64,000 bases of DNA from Nectonema munidae (lineage: Eukaryota; Nematomorpha; Nectonematoida; Nectonematidae), in the NCBI GenBank assembly GCA_030549495.1, contig JAUIRK010000921.1:664501-728500 (forward strand). Direction: 5' to 3'. Position numbers and translations under genes: made by a program. This document shows positions 23,460 to 34,084 of the stretch, piece by piece; the stretch's first letter is position 1, and every line of letters starts with the position of its first letter. A model generated the notes under the pieces. That model had not been told where the DNA came from. It saw nothing but the letters and a program-made list of their open reading frames with translations, and made no database searches.

Positions 23460-23915
23460 GAAACGCATAGGAATTAGAATGCCAATAAAATCGATAGGGA
23501 TTCGTCAAAATCGTCTGCTTTACGTGAACTAAAATGGGTTAAACCTAATTATACAAAAGATTAAATAGAAAATTAATTAATTAATTTATTATTTACAAGA
23601 GAAAAGTAATTATACAAAGCATTTCTCCATTTTGAAATTAAGCGTTTTTCTCTTCTAAGATTAAGAGCACTCTCCTTTTTGCGTTGCAACAATTAAATTT
23701 TGAATTTTTTAACATTTATCTAACAACAATCTTTAGAATTGCGTGATTGCCATCTGCTAGATGTTCTTGAATAACCTGCTTCTATACGATTGCATTTTTC
23801 TTACTACCTTCGTTCAATTCACATATGTCAATTCATCGTAACGCGTAGTTGTTTCTTTGGTAATCTCAAAATAACTTAATTGGATAAAATTTGACTTTGA
23901 CATTCTATAACTACC
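23460..23915. other. Spacer, nothing recognised
   Basis: AT-rich sequence between the hAT relic and a candidate exon. No domain or repeat was identified. Confidence 0.4.
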
Positions 23916-23919
23916 TTAC

Positions 23920-24117
23920 TCCAGTTATCAAACATTTCATCTCGGCTACCGCTACTCTTGCTTCAATACTATTTCCACACGCAAAGTAAAAATGTTCTGA
24001 TTCTGGAAATAAGGCAATCCAATTACACAATGCAGCAGAATATATATGTTCTAAACTTTGTTCGCTGGTAGCGTCTACACCACCAACGTATAGAATTGTC
24101 CAATGTCCATATTTTCT
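23920..24117 (-). CDS. Candidate host exon, unknown protein
   Basis: A 66-codon open stretch with smooth protein-like composition (YVGGVDATSEQSLEHIYSAA, then FPESEHFYFACGNSIEARV). It ends at a consensus donor GGA|GTAAGG and begins after ...cgcatag; the pyrimidine tract there is poor. The length is an exact multiple of three with phase 0 at both ends. No family is recognised and the neighbouring exons were not found. It could instead be a piece of an unfamiliar transposon protein. Confidence 0.4.
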
Positions 24118-24129
24118 CTATGCGTGTTG

Positions 24130-24700
24130 TTGAATTTTTCAAATTGACAATCGCCTTCCACCTTATGGAATCCGTATTATTCGATTTATTCAAAATGAAT
24201 TTTTTTATTGAGATTTCAAAATTCAGTACTGGTTTCAACACTGTCTCTATCAGTCTCTCCTTCTTCTTCTACAATCTACACCCACCAATCCAGACACGAA
24301 AGTTATTCTTCTCTATATGTTGATTTGGTAATGTTGCACTATCCGTGCACAGTTAGAAAATACAGCTTTATTGGAGAAAGAAATATCAAATGAAAGGAGA
24401 ATGTCATATGTTAATCAAACAACTTATAACCCCTATCAGTGACGGGCCCCATTTTAGCCCCCTCCCCCGTCCCTACCCTCAACTAGAACTTCTATTATAC
24501 AAAATTGGTCAAATTTACTCCAAACCAAAAGTCAAACTTTGTGACTTTTGCTAAAAATTAAAATTCAAATATGCGTCAGTATGCGTTTTTGATTAAAATT
24601 TGCCAAGAATATCCTCACATAACACAATTTCAAAGTGGTGATGATGGAATTTAAAAAATGGCAGTACACAGTAAAACTTAAATCCACGAACTGTTAAATA
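24130..24700. other. Spacer, nothing recognised
   Basis: Contains a G/C-rich patch GGGCCCCATTTTAGCCCCCT near 24446, like C-rich patches at 21382 and 22540. This may be a dispersed repeat. No gene was seen. Confidence 0.4.
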
Positions 24701-24705
24701 TTTAT

Positions 24706-24790
24706 GAAAAGTTGAGTGATGAAATGTCGAATCATGTGATGTGTTGGTGACGAAATATTACATGAGGAAACGTCGTGTGATAAATCACTC
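24706..24790. repeat. Short-period array (type B), third copy
   Basis: Begins ATGAAAAGTTGAGTGATGAA and contains units such as TGTCGAATCATGTGATG and CGTCGTGTGATAAATCACTC. It shares its border with the arrays at 12005-12130 and 13712-13800. Confidence 0.65.
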
Positions 24791-24799
24791 AAAATCTCT

Positions 24800-25145
24800 C
24801 TATACGAAGTTTTATCAAAATGATATGTAAATTTTAACCTTTACTTTTCTTTTATAAATAAAAAAAGACATTATGATGAAAAATAAAACGATTATGTGAA
24901 AAAAAAATTTTTCCAAATCTTTAAAATGTAAATTGTTATAAAAAATTCTCCTAAAGCGTATTAAATTGCGAACAAAAATACGATTTAATAGATTCTAATA
25001 GAGTTTTGCTTGAAATTAATTAAGTTATTCAAAAAAACTTTGAAATTGCATGTAGTTAGAACGTAAAATAAAAGAATGGGCTTTACACAGAAAAACAGTA
25101 CACTTTTAAGCTTCATTGTTTTAATTTTTAAGAAAAAAGAACAGG
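24800..25145. other. Spacer, nothing recognised
   Basis: AT-rich sequence with no coding text. Confidence 0.4.
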
Positions 25146-25148
25146 ATA

Positions 25149-25293
25149 CTAAGTTCTTTTTTTACTGAAAGTTTCTTGACCACTTGCTTGAGGTTGAGTG
25201 CTTGAAATCCAATTAAAGAATAGATTTTTAATTCTCCCTCCTAACGTCGCCATATCTCTAATTACGAAGATCATCTTTCCATTTGATGTGATA
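25149..25293 (-). CDS. Candidate host terminal exon, unknown
   Basis: Follows a good acceptor on the minus strand (a T-rich tract, then ...tatttgacag) and reads ITSNGKMIFVIRDMATLGG, then WISSTQPQASGQETF, to a stop. The composition is protein-like and unlike LINE text nearby. Upstream exons should lie at higher coordinates; none was identified. A GC-type donor CAA|GCAAGT inside would offer another end. Confidence 0.35.
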
Positions 25294-25439
25294 CTGTCAA
25301 ATAAATAAAAAAAATATTTTAAAAAATCTTTCACTATTTTTACACGTCAAAACATTTTATTGAGTGTAAAAGATTATTCTAAGTTATGGCATTGAAAAGT
25401 ACTTATATATATTTATTGCAAATTTGTATTATAGAGAGC

Positions 25440-25659
25440 GACCACACTTTCGCAGTTGTCGTCGGGTTATATATATTTGGGTATCTTTAATTGAAATATT
25501 TAATAGATCCATTATAAAGCGAAACGTGGAATGGGTCTTGTCTCCCCTTTTTCATGGTTATATAACACGTGTTCAAGTAGAACCGTTATAACCCGGACCA
25601 TTTATAACGCAGGTTCGTGCCTTGGAGTCAGCCATTCTCGTTATATAAAGGATCTACTG
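25440..25659. mobile_element. Possible pogo/Tc1-type MITE fragment
   Basis: GTAGAACCGTTATAACCCGG (25577-25596) and, at the right edge reversed, CAGTAGATCCTTTATATAACG look like pogo-type ends (CAGTAGAACC...GTTATAACG). The left limit and the TA duplication are unclear. Confidence 0.4.
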
Positions 25660-26274
25660 AGTAATATGTCAATAAGGAATAGAGTGGATTTAGATATAAC
25701 AAATGTAAGTGCAAAGCTAAAAAAAAAGCTAAATAATAAATTTTTTAGTTTATGTTGAAAATGTAGTAGCAATTTTTTATAAAAAAAATAATAGAAAGAC
25801 GGATGGTAAAACAAAAATTCAGGTTTAAATTCGCGAGAAAGTACCAGACAGAACTTAAAAGCTCTGCAAAATCTTTTATTTTTCAAAGAAATCATTTATG
25901 CTCAAAAATTATTTTTCAAAAATATCATTAGAACTTATTTTTTCTTGAAAGTAAAAACACCTAAAATGAATGCAAAAAAATTGCTTTTTCTTAATTTAAA
26001 TTTTATTCCAAATATTTTTGCTTTAATCTTTTTCAAAGTTTTTTGCGCCTAGACAACAATAAGTGCCCAAATGTGCCTTTTTTGTTAATATATTATTGTT
26101 CTCCGTGAAACGATAGGCAATCATTTTAAGCAAAAATTCGTAAAATTGTTTAGATATTTTGCTGAACGATGAACCTCTCTTGACATCCAAGATCTCGAGT
26201 ATTTCAATCAAGCTAACTAAAAGTAATCTTCATCTTGTTGTTTGGCTTTTCATTTTTGACTTGTATTTTCGCAG

Positions 26275-26385
26275 AAGAACCTGAACTCAAGAATAAAGGT
26301 ACCTCAAGTAGTGAAGATAGTATGTCTTCCAAGATAACTACCGAGGAATCTGAATATATTTTGTTGTTTAGAAAGAAAAAACCAA
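26275..26385 (+). CDS. Candidate host gene, penultimate exon
   Basis: Starts after a strong acceptor (cttgtattttcgcag) and reads EEPELKNKGTSSSEDSMSSK, then ITTEESEYILLFRKKKP. This is a Ser/Glu-rich tract followed by a basic patch, typical of a disordered tail. It ends at CCAA|GTAATA in phase 1. The next exon (26464-26681) begins after ...tttctcctataag with the two bases that complete the codon, so the reading frame is kept across a 78-bp intron. The first base of its first codon must come from an upstream exon I could not place. The protein is not recognised; exon structure is inferred from sequence alone. Confidence 0.5.
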
Positions 26386-26463
26386 GTAATATATAGTTAT
26401 AATTTTGTATAAAATTCAATCACCTCAACCAGCTTCAATCTCACTAATACTTTCTCCTATAAG

Positions 26464-26681
26464 CTTTCTCCCCCACAATCTCACCTTCTCCACCTGCTCC
26501 TTTCAATCTAACTCTTTCGAACACAAACTGTCTCAAATCAAATTACACCGATTCCATCTCTAACATATGGGAACAACTAATGAGCCAATTTGATAAATCT
26601 TTGTCGCTGCAAACACATCATTCTTATTCAATTCTCAAAGAAGAAAAGAAAGTCCTAAATGTAGACGATTTCTTCGAGTAA
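26464..26681 (+). CDS. Candidate host gene, terminal exon
   Basis: Continues the frame of 26275-26385: FSPTISPSPPAPFNLTLSN, then NYTDSISNIWEQLMSQFDKS and SILKEEKKVLNVDDFFE to a TAA. A Pro/Ser-rich linker is followed by a mixed hydrophobic and acidic C-terminus. There is no ATG in frame, in line with an internal start by splicing. No known domain was recognised. No transposon signature is present, so a host gene is the simpler reading. Confidence 0.5.
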
Positions 26682-26689
26682 AAGTAGGC

Positions 26690-28828
26690 AGAAAAGCTGT
26701 GGTCATTATTATAAGATTTTTTTATAGCTATTAGGAAGATTTTCTCCAAACAAATTGAGAAGAAGGAATACAAAGATGTATGATGTAAGAAAGATTCAAA
26801 AAGATCATACTTTAATTAATGGAACGCGATGAGAAAAAGTTGTGTGTTAAAGTTAGATGTACCACTTCGACTTTTAAAATTTTCTTAAGACGTGCAGAAA
26901 ATAATGAGTGAATATGATGTAGGATATAAAGAATATAATCAGAAAGATTGAAGTTGTAGTTTTGTGCAATTTGTAGGTTTTTAATTTATCAGTGGAATAT
27001 ATATTATATATCCGCAATCAAATTTGTCATAAATTATACAGTTTTTCCAATGGGGGACGGAGTCTTAGGACGAAAGATATTTTTGTCTTCAAATATTCTG
27101 AAACTCAGAATTTAAATATGTCCTAATAAACGATTCAAATGGTGCGATTTGTTTTTCCACATCTATTATAGTTTTTAAGAAAATCGGCTTCAACTGTGTA
27201 AAAAAGTTAACATTACAGATATGGGAAAAAATATTGTTTTAAGACTTCGGACGACTTATTAAGACTTATTTAGAGTTATATTGTATAATCCTATTCCTTA
27301 CAACTAAAATCTGATCCGAACTGAGTATGTGAAAATTCATGAAAAAGAACATATTTTGAACATATTTTCAAGCGATTTGGAGGATGTTTTAATGGGTTTT
27401 TTTAGATCATATATTATTTGCGTAGCTATCAATTTTGTATTCCGGTATAATTTTTGACAATGATTGCAATGGTCCAATCCACTTTTTCATATCTAATATA
27501 GTTTTCGAACTACAGCGCGCATAATATGGCGAAAAAATATGAAGTTTTCAAAATTATCATAAAATAAGTCGTTTCTGACGAAAAAGAGTAAGCTTAAATC
27601 AAATCCGTTGATAAAAAATTCCGTATCTATTATAGTTTTGGCATCCACTGAATTAGAGCAAAAATTGATTATTCAAAATTTGACATTTTATAGTCAAATC
27701 TTAAATTTATTAAATACGTAGATTACGAATCTTCAATCAGAATTTAAATAATTTGTGTATTTATTGTACAATCCGTCTCTAGATTTGGAAAAATAGCCAA
27801 ATTTCACAGTTTGGAGAGCTGTAAAATCGAAATAGCCTAAGTTGTTCTTAAGATAGTGCGCGTTTTATATGGTTTTATTGAAAAATTTAACTTTTGACGC
27901 TGATTCTAAATGTACAATCAGTTTGTTCGTATCTATTATAGTTTTGAAGTTATGAATGACAAAAATTTTGCAAAAATGCTGTAATTTTTTTTACATTTTT
28001 TTTAAATTTTTTTGGAGTCATAAAATTCAAATAATTTATTATATCTTAGACGAAAGAAAGATTTTGCGATTGAAATCATTTTTCCGGGAGCAATTTAAAA
28101 CTTCATGTTGGCCTATTTTCCAATAAAATTTCAATTTTTTGAGCCCGCCAAAAAAATAAAAATATGATTCCAATCAGGCAGAAACTTTGCATGCTTTGTC
28201 TGTTATTTTAGAAGAATTTTTAAAATAGAAAATTAGTTTGATACTTTTGAGGTTATGGCCAAAAATGGGGATTTTTTAAAAACTTGACTTTTCATAACTT
28301 TTTTTAAATGTGAAGGACTGCAGTTCAAAAACTATACTACTTACGGCCTTGATCGTTGTACCAATTGAAAGAGCAAGGAATCCTGAATCGATTACTGTTT
28401 AGATGTGGACTTTTTTTTTTATAAAAACGGCTCCTTTAGAGTCGTTTTGATTTGATGGCAAATTTTAGACAGACATTGAAATTACAAAAAGTAACCCATA
28501 TAGGAAAGGTAATTTTTAATGTTTTTGCACCAAGACGATATGGGAATTATCCGATTCCTCTAATCATTTCTAATATGATAAAACCAAGAAAATAAGATTT
28601 AAACTTATTAAACCAGTTATGACCATTTTTAAAATCCATATATCTACAAAATCAAAAAAAAACCTTCAGTATGGTTTCAAATGTATACTTTCTTAGTCAA
28701 CCTTGAGTTTCAAAATTTCATAATTTTTTAGAGTTTAAAATGGTCTTTAATTTTGACATTCAAAAATAGACCTCACCACATGAATACTTTAAGTAGCCAT
28801 ATCCTTATTTAATCAAAGCACTAAATTA
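26690..28828. repeat. Long AT-rich field with a recurring motif
   Basis: No gene. The text (A/G)TATCTATTATAGTTTT or a close form recurs near 27163, 27488, 27621 and 27930, usually followed by an A-rich stretch ending GCAAAAATT or similar. The copies share little else, so this may be a very old tandem or dispersed repeat. Confidence 0.45.
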
Positions 28829-28838
28829 GTTTAGAAAG

Positions 28839-29321
28839 GGTTCACTGTAATTTCATCGCCGTAATTTCATCGGGGTAACTTCATCGTGGTAATTTCATCG
28901 CATAGTAAATTCATCGTGATTCAAAACATCGTCGGAATTTTCATCGTTAAGTATTTTCATCGTGCAGTAATTACATCGTCTTACTAATTTTATGCTTGAC
29001 GCTCAATGTTTTTTGTAAATATCCCTTTATAATTTTTTTAAGTTTATTACGAACAATTAAATTATTTTGAGGTATGAAGATACAAATAAATATGTAGTAT
29101 ACAAATTTTATAAAAATTTATGCATAATTGTATACGCAAAGTGTGGGATTATCTTGTTACACCGCAAGGAAGTAATGGTTATAATCCATCAATCTCGCGA
29201 TGTAATCACTATACGATTAAAATACTTAACGATGAAAACCAACGATGCATAGCATCACGATGAATTTACTATACCATGAAATTTCCATGATGAAGTTACC
29301 ACGATGAAATTACCGGAAACC
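28839..29321. mobile_element. Mutator-like non-autonomous element with array ends (type D)
   Basis: A 483-bp element with a perfect 9-bp target duplication TTTAGAAAG (28830-28838 and 29322-29330). The inverted ends are GGTTCACTGTAATTTCATCG and, reversed on the right, GGTTTCCGGTAATTTCATCG. The ends continue as short-period arrays of GTAATTTCATCGTG-type units (about nine on the left to 28978, four on the right from 29228). The middle is AT-rich with no protein. A 9-bp duplication fits Mutator-like elements. Confidence 0.85.
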
Positions 29322-29329
29322 TTTAGAAA

Positions 29330-29705
29330 GATCAGAAACAATAAAAAAATTTATTTTCAGGAATTTTGATTCTTTTATTTAGCCTGGTTTCTTGAGAATC
29401 ATATTTTCTCCTTGAGAGTACTGAATGTGTAGCGTATGTCAAGGAACCCTATAGTGATAAAATAAAATAATTTTCACATAAAAAATGTTCGGTAAATTTA
29501 TTGAATTAGAGAATAAATTTATATTAATAATCTTTGTTTCCAAGTAATTACACAAAATCTCCAGGTCTTTTACTTCTTCTGAATGCTCCTCATCTAAGGA
29601 GACAAAGTTTGAAAACAAACAATTTGGTTTTTAGGAGTGCCTTTTCTCTTTCAATCATCAAGAAAATGAGTTTAAGCAAACTACATTTGAATGGAATGTA
29701 AATTC
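29330..29705. other. Spacer, nothing recognised
   Basis: AT-rich sequence between the type-D element and a candidate exon. No domain or repeat was identified. Confidence 0.4.
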
Positions 29706-29709
29706 TTAG

Positions 29710-29932
29710 CCGTGAAAAACAAGTTACCAGGCTGCAGGACGGAGAGGTTATTCAAGGACAGCCCCAAAACTCCCATATCTTTCGAACCAGTTTTTTACAA
29801 GATATAAAAAGAATTAGTATTAAGATTTTAGTGTCCAAAAAACCACCGCCAAAGTGTCAAAAGGATATTATTGACTATAAAATTGAAAAAAGCCAACATT
29901 TTAATGATTCATTTGAATATCACTGTTTATAA
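29710..29932 (+). CDS. Candidate host terminal exon, unknown
   Basis: A 73-residue open stretch without ATG, after an acceptor-like ...aattcttag. It reads REKQVTRLQDGEVIQGQPQ, then SKKPPPKCQKDIIDYKIEKS, and ends in a TAA. The composition is charged and protein-like. No family is recognised. A transposon origin cannot be excluded. Confidence 0.35.
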
Positions 29933-29939
29933 TATGTGC

Positions 29940-30385
29940 TAACTATACCAGTAAGGATTTCATAGAATTTTTTTTTCTTTCTTTGAAAATTTAATTTTCT
30001 GTATATAGATAGAAATAATTTGAACATCTTTACTTTAATTTCGATCTCTTAAAGATTGACAATTTTCTTACCCAAAAATTTTATAATTTAACTATAGCTG
30101 GTCACTTATCGCCATAATTACATTTTCAACGCGATATGAAATCGATACTTTGATTCACAACTTTTTCTTAAATAATGAAATTGCTGATTACAAAACTTTC
30201 AATTCTATGTTTAATTTTCGGATCATATAGCAATTCTTTTATCTGTAAATTCTAAAATAACTGGAATAAGGAAAAAAAATATTAGAAAGATTTGAAAGTA
30301 GGATGTTTTCTTCATAATATGCAAAAGTAGACTTGCTTTAACTTGTTGAGTTATGTTTAAATGATCCTTGTGAACTATTTAATCA
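29940..30385. other. Spacer, nothing recognised
   Basis: AT-rich. It may include the 5' part of the LINE that follows, too decayed to read. Confidence 0.4.
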
Positions 30386-31369
30386 ATTAACTTTTAAAAT
30401 ATCAGATATGGTTAAAAGATGTACCTCGCTAGTAGAATTTAGAAAATATAAATTTAAGTTTAATTCCTGGGTAACAACGGATGTCATGGACATGATTAAG
30501 TTACGAGATAAACTTTTTCTGAAATAAAAAAAAAGTGAGAATTTACTATTAAAGAATAAATACATTTATTAAGAAATCGTATTAAATATAAAATAAGGAA
30601 TTTAAAATATAAATATCATTCAGATAACTTTTCCAACTGCGGTTCCAAACAAAAAACTTGGGCTAGTATCAATAAAATTCTAAAAGGAAAAAAAATAAAC
30701 ATATATCTATTAAAGAAGGGGATGAATATTATGATGAAGATAACTTAGCTAACAAGTTTAATGAAAGTTTTACCTTTGTGCAAAATTGTTCTTTGTCAGA
30801 ACAACCAAATTTGTCATTTCTTGATTTGAACATTGTTAAAACGAGTTACTATTATCTGTTATATGTAAAATGAAAAAAATGAGACTAAGGATATATATGG
30901 CATTTCAATAAATCATGTGAAGACAATAAAATATGGCATATACTGTTTTAATGTCATGCTATAAATTTTCTTTAAAAAATTTCACCTTCCCGGAGGTCCT
31001 TAAGCTTCACAAAGTGGTAGCTATACATAAGAGAAATGATAAAAATTGTATTGATAATTATAGACCCGTCTCAATAGTTCCTATACTCTCAAAAATATTT
31101 GAAGAATATATACATTGTCAATTAAAAACTTATTTGAATACGATGACTACCAATTTGGGTTTCGAGAATATTATTCGACTGAAGCTTTTCACTTCTGTTT
31201 AATACAAAAAATGAGTGACATTTTGAAAAATAAAGATGACGCAATACGTTTCCTTTTTGCCCTCTAAAAGGCCTTTGATTAAGTTAGTCATTCATCCATT
31301 CTAAAAAATCTATATAACTGTGGTTTGAGTAAAAGTTCCCTGCTCTTTTTATATTCATATCTTAAAAAT

Positions 31370-32330
31370 GTTAGTCATTCACTTGCACCACTTCAATTAG
31401 ATATAATATTCTCTCACACTAGCACTATTTACATCTGTTTTTAGTTTGTTTTAACAGCTTTAATTAAACAGGCTTACCTTATACGAAAGTATACACCTTC
31501 TTTGCTCTTGTTCGTTAGTATCAAGATAATTGATAATCCATGTTGTCGTTTTTCTCTATTCCTGCTAGGCATACACTCGTATATTGTATCTTTATTTTGT
31601 CACTATAATATTTTCTTCTTGACTTTAGTACATGATTTTTTTCTCCCTGCTTTTTGTATAAATTATTAACCAAATCTACAAAAGGCAATGCTGTTTTGAT
31701 ATTAAATGGTAGCGAATATTTGTTCAGAAAAACCTATAACAACGATAGGAAACACTGGAGATGTAGACACTATAAAAAATTCAAGTGTAGTTCGACTTTA
31801 ATCACTCAAAATGAAAAAAATTGCTTCCAAAAACTATTAAATGTTGTGAGGGGTTTCATAACGCTTTGCAAAGACATTTTCAAGGCAAAGATATGGTGAA
31901 TATGAAGATAAAGTTCTAAAGGCTAATTTTCACGTTCATTCGAAATAAATTTTATTATAACAAGCTTTTTAAATGAAGGTTCTTTTTTTAATTCGTATTT
32001 AAATATGATCCAGTATATGCATATTTTTTGAGAAAAAATATTTTCAAATTTTATTTTTTTTTCTTTGTTTTGATCATATCTCTCTTTTTCACATTAAAAG
32101 TAATTAAAAATTTTAAGTTTAAAACTTTTAGATTACATTAATTAAAATTTAGTCTTTATTTTACATATAATTTTTTGGTGCAAGTGTAGAGTATGTTATT
32201 TTAGTGCAAATGTGAGTTATTCTAGTGTGCGTGGTGCAAGTGTAAAGTGGTTCAAGTTTAAAGTGGTGCAAGTGTAAGGTGGTGCAAGTATAAGCGGTGC
32301 AAATGTAAGTAGTGCAAGTGATAGGGAACC
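31370..32330 (+). mobile_element. Mutator-like element with array ends (type E) and FLYWCH finger
   Basis: A 961-bp insertion with a perfect 9-bp target duplication CTTAAAAAT (31361-31369 and 32331-32339). The left end GTTAGTCATTCACTTGCACC and the right end (reversed) GGTTCCCTATCACTTGCACT are inverted. The right side expands into an array of GTGGTGCAAGTGTAA units (32175-32320); the left keeps two or three copies. Inside is a FLYWCH zinc-finger frame. Removing the insert and one duplication copy restores a continuous LINE reading (SYLKN then RYQIVKVN), which proves a clean insertion. Confidence 0.88.
31654..31899 (+). pseudogene. FLYWCH-type zinc-finger fragment
   Basis: The 81-residue frame reads KSTKGNAVLILNGSEYLFRK, then RKHWRCRHYKKFKCSSTLIT. 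This matches the FLYWCH plan (K-G...L...G..Y......W.C......C...L). The final His pair expected after the second Cys is not evident, so the finger may be incomplete. FLYWCH domains are known in transposase genes of the Mutator type and in host transcription factors. Here it lies inside a transposon and has no catalytic domain behind it. Confidence 0.7.
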
Positions 32331-33429
32331 CTTAAAAATAGGTACCAAATAGTAAAGGTAAACGATACTTTTTCTAGAATGTTACCACTCCAAAATGGTG
32401 CTCCATAGAGATCCATTTCGGAATCCTTATTTTTAGCATAGCAATAAATAATATTTTTTCTCTTTCAAAGTTTTTGAAATGTCTCCTTTTTGCAGATGAC
32501 ATCTGCGCATACTTTCCTTTGTATAAAATAAAAAAATGGTAAAACTATTGATTCAGATATTCTAAATAATGAATTGAGTTTAATTTATGAATGGTGTAAA
32601 TGAATAACTTGATCTTGAATAAGCACAAATCAAAATTCATCATAATTTCTAATAAAAATAGAAGTTCTAATCGTTGGAAATTTACTGGTATTGAAGTAAA
32701 AAATGTTAAGATAGTTAGTTTAGTATTTGATAGCAAAATGAAGTTCAAGGAACACAATCTAAATCAGTTATCGGTATTCTATTTTTTACAAAAAAAAATT
32801 TCCCATAACTTATGGTATACAAACAACTATTTCTTTCTTACATTAGGTATAGTATTGTTAATTGGTTTCTCTTTGGGAAAAAACGTATCGAAATCCTTCA
32901 AAAACGCGCTATAAGTGTGATTTTTAACATGAAGAAGTTTTACCACACGGCCGAAATTTTTTATCGAAATAAATTGTTCAAATTGGATGAAATTCAGAGA
33001 GTTGGCGTATTTCTTTACAAAAATTTCAACGGTTATTTGCAAAATGTGTTCGGATCTTTGATTAGTTATAACAAGAAACTTGCATACAATACCAGAAGCT
33101 TAAACAAACCAATAAGGTTTTATTACAGGCTTAAAGTATCGGATATTTCAAATTTTAGAAAAATTAAATGAATTTTGTCATTACCTTCTTTTAAAAAAAA
33201 CTATACAATTTATGCTGAAAATCTTTAATGTATATTTAACTTCTTCTGTCTATATTTAAATTTGTTTTGTTCTGTTTGAGCTTAATTTGGGTAAAAAGTC
33301 CTACCGTTAGATAATTTATTTTTTCAACAAAATCAATTACAAGACGCTTCAAAAAGTAGATATTAATACGTTTTTTGGAAAATATCATACACTTAGATAT
33401 TTAATATAAAACACTAAATATATTTTTTG

Positions 33430-34080
33430 TTCGATTCAATATGAACCGTTTCCCCCTTTTTGATTTGAGATAAGGGAAAAAAGAAAAAATATCCTGAGCA
33501 AAAAGAAGGAATGTTAAAAAATTAGAAATAGTGAAAATGTTGTTTGTGGTTATAGTGAAGAGACTAAGCCCCACAATGGAACCCTGTACGACTCCAATTT
33601 TATCGTTTGGCTTCGAGAGAGAACTTCGTTTACTTTGACAATTTGGTTTCTGTTTTCAAGGTACGAAAGCATAAAAAGAAGTGTTTTTTTATATATATTA
33701 CAACTGAGAAGATTTTTAATAACAGGCAAAACGCTGACCCAATTAAAAGCTTTCGAAATATCAAATGAGAAAATCATGCAATTATCTTTATTTCTAAAAT
33801 TTCAATAATTTTTGTATCATATATGAATGAAAAGCCTCAGTGGGGTAGTTCTCTCTGGATCCAAATTGGAAGTAGTTTAAGTAATTAATTGAAGTCAAAT
33901 AGTTTTAAATTGATAATAAATGTATTTTTCAAAAATTTTAGACTGTGTTGGGATTAGTGATACTGGCTACTAATTTTCCATGCAACTTTTTTCATTTTTC
34001 TTGTGGATGGATACGATTTTATGTACCTTCAGAATATCATGAAAAAAAACAATTCGTTAAAAATATATTAATGGCGTTAA
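33430..34080 (-). mobile_element. LINE relic, same family as 30390-33310, opposite strand
   Basis: Minus-strand reverse transcriptase. Decayed text of the KVHK/NYRP region lies near 34060-33940, then NYLTSINYLNYFQFGSRENY near 33905-33850. FSFDISKAFNWVSVLPVIKN (33771-33715) and SYLENRNQIVKVNE (near 33665-33625) follow, then an FADD-like box decayed to FAQDI near 33495. The close match of SYLENRNQIVKVN to the neighbour's SYLKN/RYQIVKVN shows a shared family. It is truncated at both sides and broken by stops. Confidence 0.8.
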
Positions 34081-34084
34081 ATAA

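Larger units (their letters stand above)
30390..33310 (+). mobile_element. LINE relic (Jockey/CR1-like), split by a Mutator-like insertion
   Basis: Plus-strand LINE. The reverse transcriptase starts near 30990 with FPEVLKLHKVVAIHKRND and DNYRPVSIVPILSKIFEEY. It runs up to SYLKN at 31355-31369, is interrupted by the element at 31370-32330, and resumes without loss as RYQIVKVN-type text. Then follow a decayed VPQGS block, LLFADDICAYF (32492-32520), NNLILNKHKSKFIIISN and the C-terminal part (AISVIFNMKKFYHTAEIFY, to 33171). The 3' end carries TTTGGGTAAAAAGTCCTACC (33288). Several frameshifts and stops make it dead. The upstream part (30400-30900) is decayed LINE text, probably linker and endonuclease region. 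Confidence 0.85.

Noticed and set aside
25531-25758. 75-residue plus-strand frame with a GTAAGT donor inside (first exon of the 26275 gene?)
   Set aside because: Begins in a pogo-like repeat and its splice phase does not fit the exon at 26275.
28845-28980. CRISPR-like array of TTCATCG repeats
   Set aside because: Units vary in length and sequence, spacers are not constant, and the array is the end of a eukaryotic transposon.
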